From: Oceanococcus sp. HetDA_MAG_MS8
GTDB taxonomy: Bacteria > Pseudomonadota > Gammaproteobacteria > Nevskiales > Oceanococcaceae
Assembly: GCA_019192445.1 (NCBI GenBank)
Contig: JAHCMK010000001.1
Location: 372,001-436,000 of the forward strand
Reading direction: 5' to 3'
DNA length: 64,000 nt
Shown here: one piece after another, positions 57,911-64,000 of the stretch
Layout of the letters: each line of letters begins with the position of its first letter
How positions within the stretch are numbered: the stretch's first letter is position 1
Notes under the pieces: model-generated
What the model was told of the DNA's origin: nothing
Database searches by the model: none
Seen by the model: the letters and a program-made list of their open reading frames with translations, nothing else
Made by a program: the position numbers and the translations under genes

Positions 57911-57914
<4 letters not shown>
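57156..57914 (-). CDS. sufC: Fe-S assembly ATPase SufC
   Basis: 252 residues from ATG 57914. Walker [10 protein letters not shown], signature [10 protein letters not shown], Walker [16 protein letters not shown] hydrolysis by SufC drives conformational change in SufB-SufD. The open frame runs 87 bases further upstream but that part lies within sufB and is not conserved. Confidence 0.98.
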
Positions 57915-59358
<1,444 letters not shown>

Positions 59359-59362
<4 letters not shown>

Positions 59363-59787
59363 GACAACTCCAGCAAGCTGGGAATGGGTGGGCGACAAAG
59401 GTCTGCAATAGATAGGCGCGCTAACTCCGCACGGATGCGGTGGTTGATCACAGCCCAATGCGGTCGCAGGCCACAGTGGCTCAGAAGTTCGCAGTCGTGA
59501 TCAGCGCTCGTGCACGGAGCGATGCCCAAGGGTCCTTCCATGCACTCAACCACATCTAAAACCCGCGTTGCAGCAGCCGGTTTGGCCAAGCTGTAGCCGC
59601 CTTGGCTGCCCCGTGTAGACACGATGACACCAGCTTGAGCGAGACGTTTGAGCGCCTTGCTGGCCATCGGGAGATGGAGTTGACTACGTTCGGCCAAGGC
59701 CTGGGCAGAGACCGCCGATTGCTCACACTCGGCTAAGTGCGTAAGCAGCACCAAGGCGTAGTCCGTGAGTTTTGCGACGCGAAGCAT
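59359..59787 (-). CDS. Rrf2-family SUF regulator (SufR/IscR-like)
   Basis: 142 residues from [15 protein letters not shown]; longer in-frame extensions run through the promoter and are rejected. Winged helix with [27 protein letters not shown], then three cysteines in [18 protein letters not shown] that would hold an Fe-S cluster. It matches the 'SUF system Fe-S assembly regulator' type and should repress or activate the suf operon according to cluster status. It is the first gene of the operon. Confidence 0.92.
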
Positions 59788-59793
59788 GCTCAA

Positions 59794-59823
59794 ATAGTAC
59801 CAAAAAGGTACTCTTTGCCGCAA
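59794..59823 (-). promoter_or_regulatory. suf operon promoter with palindrome; leaderless start
   Basis: On the minus strand TTGCGG (59818-59823) and TACTAT (59794-59799) are 18 nt apart. The palindrome AGTACC-N5-GGTACT (59796-59812) covers the spacer and most of the -10, an ideal repressor site. About seven bases after the -10 is the A of the regulator's ATG (59787), and no Shine-Dalgarno is present, so the mRNA may be leaderless. Confidence 0.65.
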
Positions 59824-59851
59824 AAAAAAAGCGCAGCTCGGTGGCTGCGCT
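59822..59851 (-). terminator. Terminator of the OmpA-family gene
   Basis: On the minus strand AGCGCAGC-CACCGA-GCTGCGCT is followed by a long T run (the plus strand shows nine consecutive A). It is 28 bp after the stop and directly upstream of the suf promoter, so it also insulates that promoter. Confidence 0.92.
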
Positions 59852-59878
59852 CTTAATGAAGCGGGTGCTCCGGCCAAA

Positions 59879-60970
59879 TTACTCGGCGCGGCGGACCTCG
59901 ACACGACGATTCTCGCGGCGTCCGGAGAAGGTGTCGTTGTCGGCTTCAGGAGCGTCGTCGCCGTAACCTTTGGAGACGATACGTCCACCCGAGACGCCTT
60001 GGTCGATGAGGTAACGGCGAACCGCAGCTGCGCGACGCTGAGACAAGTCTAGGTTGTAAAACTCATCGCCTTCGTCGCTGGCGTGGCCAGACACTTCAAT
60101 ACGACCAGAGCCGCCGACGAGGTCGTTGGCAATGGCGTCCAGGGTGTCCTGCGCTGCAAGGGTGAGCTCAACGCTATCGAACTCGAAGTACACACTGCCC
60201 AGAACTTCGCCACCAATGACGGCGCAACCGTCAGCGTCGACGGCTTCGTCGGCAGCTGGGGCTGGGCAATCCGGCATGCTTTGGGTGGGGACGACAGCGG
60301 GTGCGCAGCCAGTGCTGTCCACCACGGTGCCTGCTGGCGTATCCGGGCACAGGTCGGCGGCGTCATTCACGCCATCGGCGTCACTGTCGCTGGTGTCACC
60401 AACCACAGCCACCGCGGTGGCTTCGGGCTGTTCAGCAGCAGGCTTGCCACCGAATGGGATTTGATACCCCACCATGAACGTGGGCTCTAGGAAGAATTTT
60501 TTCTCGCCAAATGCGCTGGACTCTTCGTTGTCATGCAAGTCGGCATTCAGCAGGCCTTCGATGCGTAGATCACCAGGGCCGCCGAGGCGAATGCGATAAC
60601 CCAGGCCAGCACCCAGTGCGAGAGCCGTGTAATCGTCGAAGGGGTGACCATCGCTTTGGGTCACACCCAAGCGAGCAATGCTGTACAGGGAGTCGGCAGA
60701 CTCACCCAAGTAGGTTAGCAAGCTCAGACCTAAGCCGAACAGCTCGCCTTGGTCGAGATCGGAGTAGCGCAGGTCCAGTTCGATGTTCTTGTTTTCGCCC
60801 CAAGGCTTACCAATTGCGACGCTACCAACGAGGCCACCGTCGGTGCCACGTTCGCTGTCAGCGTCCAAATAGCCAATGCTTGGATTGATGTAATACCCCA
60901 GATCCCCATGGCCTGCGTAAGCCACGGCGGACATACCGGCCAAAATGGCCGTCCCCAGCAAGTGCCGCAT
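59879..60970 (-). CDS. OmpA-family outer-membrane protein
   Basis: 363 residues. Signal peptide (LGTAILAGMSAVAYA), an N-terminal eight-strand beta-barrel (ending with FLEPTFMVGYQIPFG), a linker with a thrombospondin type-3 Ca2+-binding repeat (DSDADGVNDAADLCPDTPAG), and the C-terminal OmpA domain with the peptidoglycan-binding NLDLSQRRAAAVRRYL. It tethers the outer membrane to peptidoglycan. GAGGAAA lies six bases before the start, and a strong promoter precedes it. Confidence 0.95.
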   Translation of the reverse strand: MRHLLGTAILAGMSAVAYAGHGDLGYYINPSIGYLDADSERGTDGGLVGSVAIGKPWGENKNIELDLRYSDLDQGELFGLGLSLLTYLGESADSLYSIARLGVTQSDGHPFDDYTALALGAGLGYRIRLGGPGDLRIEGLLNADLHDNEESSAFGEKKFFLEPTFMVGYQIPFGGKPAAEQPEATAVAVVGDTSDSDADGVNDAADLCPDTPAGTVVDSTGCAPAVVPTQSMPDCPAPAADEAVDADGCAVIGGEVLGSVYFEFDSVELTLAAQDTLDAIANDLVGGSGRIEVSGHASDEGDEFYNLDLSQRRAAAVRRYLIDQGVSGGRIVSKGYGDDAPEADNDTFSGRRENRRVEVRRAE

Positions 60971-61017
60971 GTTGCGTTTCCTCTGTGTTTGAATGTGTCG
61001 GTTCTTCCCGTGCCGCG

Positions 61018-61046
61018 AGTATAGCCGGGCAGCAATGCAGTGTCAG
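61018..61046 (-). promoter_or_regulatory. Promoter of the OmpA-family gene
   Basis: On the minus strand CTGACA (61041-61046) and TATACT (61018-61023) are separated by 17 nt, close to the sigma-70 consensus. The -35 overlaps the last bases of xseA. Confidence 0.75.
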
Positions 61047-62392
61047 GTTGTTGTTTTTTCAGGAGCGAGCGTGAAGGGCTTCACGCCGTCGACCCAATGA
61101 ACCTCTAATTGCTTCCCTTGCTTAGGCCACTGCTGCGCACGGGTGACCAGCTCTCCCTTATGGTAAACCAAGGTGTAGCCACGTTCGAGTACGGCGCGTG
61201 GGCTTAGCGCAGCCAAACGGGCACGGTGATTTTGCAAATGGCGCGCATGTGCGGCCAAGCCCTGCGTGTGGGCTCGCAGCAAGGCCTGCTTAAGGTGTTT
61301 GAGCTTGAGGGTCTTGTCGCGAATCATCGCCTGCGGCTGGCGCAGCATCAGACGATGTTGAAGCGTGTTGATCTGTGCAGTGGCTAGTTGTAGCCGGCGG
61401 CTCTGGGCTTGGATCAAGCGGTCGCGGGCCTCGTCCAACCGCTGTGTGGTGAGGTCCAGTCGCCGCTGTGGTGACTGGCGCTGAAGCTGAGCATTGAGAG
61501 TAGCGAGTCGGTCCTGCTTCTGCCGGACCATGGCCTTGAGCAGGGCATTCAAGCGTATTTTGTAATCCTGCAGGCGGCGCATATCCGTGCGTCGATCTGG
61601 GCTAAGCAATTCTGCGGCAGCAGTGGGCGTCGCGGCTCTGAGGCTAGCCACACAGTCAGCAATGCTGAGATCGGTTTCGTGCCCCACAGCGCTCACCACC
61701 GGGCAGGGCGAGGCGGCAATCGCGCGGGCCAAGGTCTCGTGATTAAAGGCCTGCAAGTCTTCTAATGACCCGCCGCCGCGCGTGATCAAGATGACATCGA
61801 GGCTAGGGTCTGCCCCTGCTTCTGCCAGCGCATCCACCAGCTCATCCACTGCACGCGCGCCCTGCACGGAGCTGGGGAACAGGCGGACTTGCATAAAGGG
61901 GTCACGGCGGCGCAGGGTGACCAAAACATCTTGCAAAGCTGCAGCTTCAGGCGAGGAAATAATCCCAATGCGCCGAATCTGTTTAGGCAGAGCCGGTTTG
62001 CGCTCTGCGGCGAATAGCCCTTCTTGCTCGAGTTTGCGCTTGAGCCTTGCGAAGGCGGCTGCTAAAGCACCCTCCCCAGCAGGCTGAACGGACTGAACAA
62101 TGAGCTGAAAGTCGCCGCGGGGTGCGTATATCGCTAACTTGCCCTGGACCAATACTTGCTCGCCTTCGGCGACGGTTTGACCGCGTATGGCGTGCCTAAA
62201 CCAGGCGCAGCGCAGCTGGCCATCGGCATCTTTGAGCGCAAAATAGCGATGGCCTGAACGCGGCTGGCTGAGTCCGCTGACTTCTCCTTCCACCCGTACC
62301 AGCCCGAAATGGCCGTCCAGACGGTGTTGTACTAGGCCCAGTAGTTCACTGACCTGGAAGGGCGTTTTGCTAGAGGTATCGGCATCTTGCAT
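61043..62392 (-). CDS. xseA: Exodeoxyribonuclease VII large subunit
   Basis: 449 residues. N-terminal OB-fold (FGLVRVEGEVSGLSQPRSGHRYFALKD is its core), the catalytic domain with RGGGSLEDLQAFN and SAVGHETD, and a long C-terminal helical region rich in Arg/Gln/Leu. It degrades single-stranded DNA with XseB. It is divergent from guaB with a 47-bp gap, an arrangement shared with E. coli. Confidence 0.97.
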   Translation of the reverse strand: MQDADTSSKTPFQVSELLGLVQHRLDGHFGLVRVEGEVSGLSQPRSGHRYFALKDADGQLRCAWFRHAIRGQTVAEGEQVLVQGKLAIYAPRGDFQLIVQSVQPAGEGALAAAFARLKRKLEQEGLFAAERKPALPKQIRRIGIISSPEAAALQDVLVTLRRRDPFMQVRLFPSSVQGARAVDELVDALAEAGADPSLDVILITRGGGSLEDLQAFNHETLARAIAASPCPVVSAVGHETDLSIADCVASLRAATPTAAAELLSPDRRTDMRRLQDYKIRLNALLKAMVRQKQDRLATLNAQLQRQSPQRRLDLTTQRLDEARDRLIQAQSRRLQLATAQINTLQHRLMLRQPQAMIRDKTLKLKHLKQALLRAHTQGLAAHARHLQNHRARLAALSPRAVLERGYTLVYHKGELVTRAQQWPKQGKQLEVHWVDGVKPFTLAPEKTTT

Positions 62393-62439
62393 AGGCGAAG
62401 TTATACTACGAGATTCCCTTACATAGTTCGGAATGCCTT

Positions 62440-63909
62440 ATGCGCGTGGTGCAGGAAGCCCTCACATTTGACGATGTCCTGCTGCTCCCCGCCTACTCGG
62501 AATTTCTTCCGCGGCAGGTGAGCTTGGAGACTCGGTTAACCCGGGAGCTCAAACTGAACATCCCCTTCTTGTCCGCCGCCATGGACACCGTCACCGAGGG
62601 TCGCCTCGCGATTGCTCTGGCGCAAGAAGGTGGGATTGGCATTGTGCACAAGAATATGACCCCTGCGGCCCAAGCCGCAGAGGTGCGCAAGGTCAAGAAG
62701 TTCGAGTCCGGCGTGATCAAGGACCCAATTACCGTTGTTCCCAGCATGACCATTGGCGAAGTGCTGGCGCTTACGCGTGCGAACCAGATCTCCGGTGTGC
62801 CCGTTGTCGATGGTCGAGACTTAGTCGGCATTGTGACCAGTCGGGACTTGCGCTTTGAAACTCGTTTAGATGCGCCGGTGTCCTCCATCATGACGCCGAA
62901 GGAACGGCTGGTGACGGTGCAGGAAGGCGCTAGCAAGGAAGAGGTTCGCGCGCTTCTCCACGAACATCGCATTGAGAAAGTGCTGGTGGTGAACCCCGCA
63001 TTCGAGCTGCGTGGAATGATCACGGTGAAGGACATCCAAAAGTCCAGCGATTTTCCGCATGCGGCCAAAGACGCGCAGGAACGCTTGCTGGTCGGTGCCG
63101 CCGTGAGCACGGCCGGTGATAGTGCTGAGCGAGTCGAGGCCCTCGTTAAAGCGGGAGTGGATGTCATTGTCGTAGATACCGCGCATGGTCACTCCAAAGG
63201 CGTCATCGATCGCGTGCGTGCCATTAAAACGGAGTACCCCAGCCTGCAGGTGATTGGCGGCAATATCGCCACCGGAGATGCGGCATTGGCATTAGCCGAA
63301 GCCGGTGCTGACGCCGTGAAAGTGGGCATCGGCCCCGGTTCCATTTGCACCACCCGAATCGTTGCCGGCGTGGGTGTGCCGCAGATTACGGCGATTGCCA
63401 ACGTTGCCGAAGCTCTAAAAGACAAGGGCATTCCTTTGATTGCTGATGGCGGCATTCGATACTCCGGTGACGTGGCTAAGGCCATTGCTGCTGGGGCACA
63501 TAGCGTCATGGTGGGCAGCTTGCTCGCGGGCACCAAAGAAGCGCCGGGCGACGTGGAGCTGTACCAAGGGCGGTCCTACAAGTCTTATCGTGGGATGGGC
63601 TCCATCGGTGCCATGGGCCAAAGCGAAGGGTCTAAAGATCGTTACTTCCAAGAAACGACGGAAGACGTAGAAAAGCTGGTGCCAGAAGGTATTGAAGGCC
63701 GCGTGCCTTACAAGGGGCCGCTGGCGGCGATCGTCCATCAAATGATTGGTGGGCTACGTTCCAGCATGGGCTACACAGGAAACGCCACCATTGACAGCAT
63801 GCGTGCCAACGCCTGCTTTGCACGGGTAACCAACGCCGGTGTGCGGGAGTCACATGTGCATGATGTGTCCATCGTCAAGGAAGCCCCTAACTACCGCATG
63901 GAGTCCTAA
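62440..63909 (+). CDS. guaB: IMP dehydrogenase
   Basis: 489 residues. Two CBS domains (about residues 95-200) lie within the TIM barrel; catalytic Cys loop [11 protein letters not shown]; flap [11 protein letters not shown]-like region ([12 protein letters not shown]). It oxidises IMP to XMP, the committed step to GMP. guaA follows four bases after its stop. Confidence 0.98.
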   Translation: MRVVQEALTFDDVLLLPAYSEFLPRQVSLETRLTRELKLNIPFLSAAMDTVTEGRLAIALAQEGGIGIVHKNMTPAAQAAEVRKVKKFESGVIKDPITVVPSMTIGEVLALTRANQISGVPVVDGRDLVGIVTSRDLRFETRLDAPVSSIMTPKERLVTVQEGASKEEVRALLHEHRIEKVLVVNPAFELRGMITVKDIQKSSDFPHAAKDAQERLLVGAAVSTAGDSAERVEALVKAGVDVIVVDTAHGHSKGVIDRVRAIKTEYPSLQVIGGNIATGDAALALAEAGADAVKVGIGPGSICTTRIVAGVGVPQITAIANVAEALKDKGIPLIADGGIRYSGDVAKAIAAGAHSVMVGSLLAGTKEAPGDVELYQGRSYKSYRGMGSIGAMGQSEGSKDRYFQETTEDVEKLVPEGIEGRVPYKGPLAAIVHQMIGGLRSSMGYTGNATIDSMRANACFARVTNAGVRESHVHDVSIVKEAPNYRMES

Positions 63910-63913
63910 GCGA

Positions 63914-64000
63914 ATGCGCGACATTCATGCGGATCGCATCCTGATCTTGGATTTCGGCTCGCAACTGACGCAGCTGATTGCTCGCCGGGTTCGTGAAGCC
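63914..64000 (+). CDS. guaA: GMP synthase (3' partial)
   Basis: The first 29 codons are visible and run off the window. [21 protein letters not shown] is the start of the class-I glutamine amidotransferase domain of GuaA. It converts XMP to GMP. It begins four bases after guaB and is clearly one operon with it. Confidence 0.93.
   Translation, partial: MRDIHADRILILDFGSQLTQLIARRVREA

Noticed and set aside
59788-59988. N-terminal extension of the SUF regulator
   Set aside because: It would read through the promoter and the OmpA terminator and is not like any Rrf2 N terminus.

Overview
The window is a stretch of chromosome from a Gram-negative gammaproteobacterium. The evidence is core-gene order: ndk-rlmN-pilF-rodZ-ispG-hisS-yfgM-bamB-der, parE-parC, xseA/guaB-guaA, xseB-ispA-dxs, orn, and phoR-pstSCAB-phoU. 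BamB, RodZ, PilF and TonB-dependent receptors require an outer membrane and pilus-type envelope. No prophage, insertion sequence, CRISPR array, rRNA or tRNA was recognised. The exact order is unknown; an environmental, possibly marine, lineage is an inference from gene content only.

Layout. (1) 1-8.5 kb: two metal-uptake loci flank an EF-G paralogue. The first is a His/Asp-repeat lipoprotein followed by a TonB-dependent receptor. The second is a small His/Cys periplasmic protein followed by a ZnuD-like receptor with several His/Glu-rich loops. The EF-G gene between them has a terminator-like hairpin in its leader. (2) 8.8-17.3 kb: phosphate module phoR-pstS-pstC-pstA-pstB, all coupled by ATGA overlaps, then phoU and an esterase; phoB is not adjacent. 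(3) 17.4-26.4 kb: mixed single genes: a metal-dependent hydrolase behind a palindromic operator, a PaaX-type regulator, YhbY, a DUF3228-type protein, PhhB, Orn, an H-NS-like protein with a palindrome at its promoter, a secreted hydrolase with a GlyGly-CTERM-like tail, a sirtuin, SuhB and TrmJ.

(4) 26.4-39 kb: a long co-directional block. It opens with cysE and what looks like a reduced isc locus: two consecutive cysteine desulfurases, a shortened IscU-like protein lacking the usual ligand motifs, and an A-type carrier. iscR, hscBA and fdx are missing. Nucleotide, RNA-modification, cell-shape, isoprenoid, tRNA-charging and outer-membrane-assembly genes follow. (5) 39-46.3 kb: D-aminoacylase-type amidohydrolase, leucine-dehydrogenase-type enzyme, Bax-inhibitor-1 protein, dxs, ispA, xseB. 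(6) 46.5-51.7 kb: parE, parC, htpX.

(7) 51.9-59.8 kb: a 942-residue membrane protein with degenerate GGDEF and EAL domains, then a complete sufR-B-C-D-S operon on the minus strand, all junctions overlapping by 4 nt, behind a promoter with an embedded palindrome and an apparently leaderless start. (8) 59.9-64 kb: OmpA-family porin, xseA, guaB and the start of guaA.

Taken together, Fe-S assembly appears to rest on SUF, with the old isc site kept in altered form. Zinc acquisition, phosphate acquisition and Fe-S assembly are the regulated themes; the rest is housekeeping. No wholly unfamiliar multi-gene system was found. The reduced isc locus with its IscU-like remnant is the strongest candidate for something not previously described.
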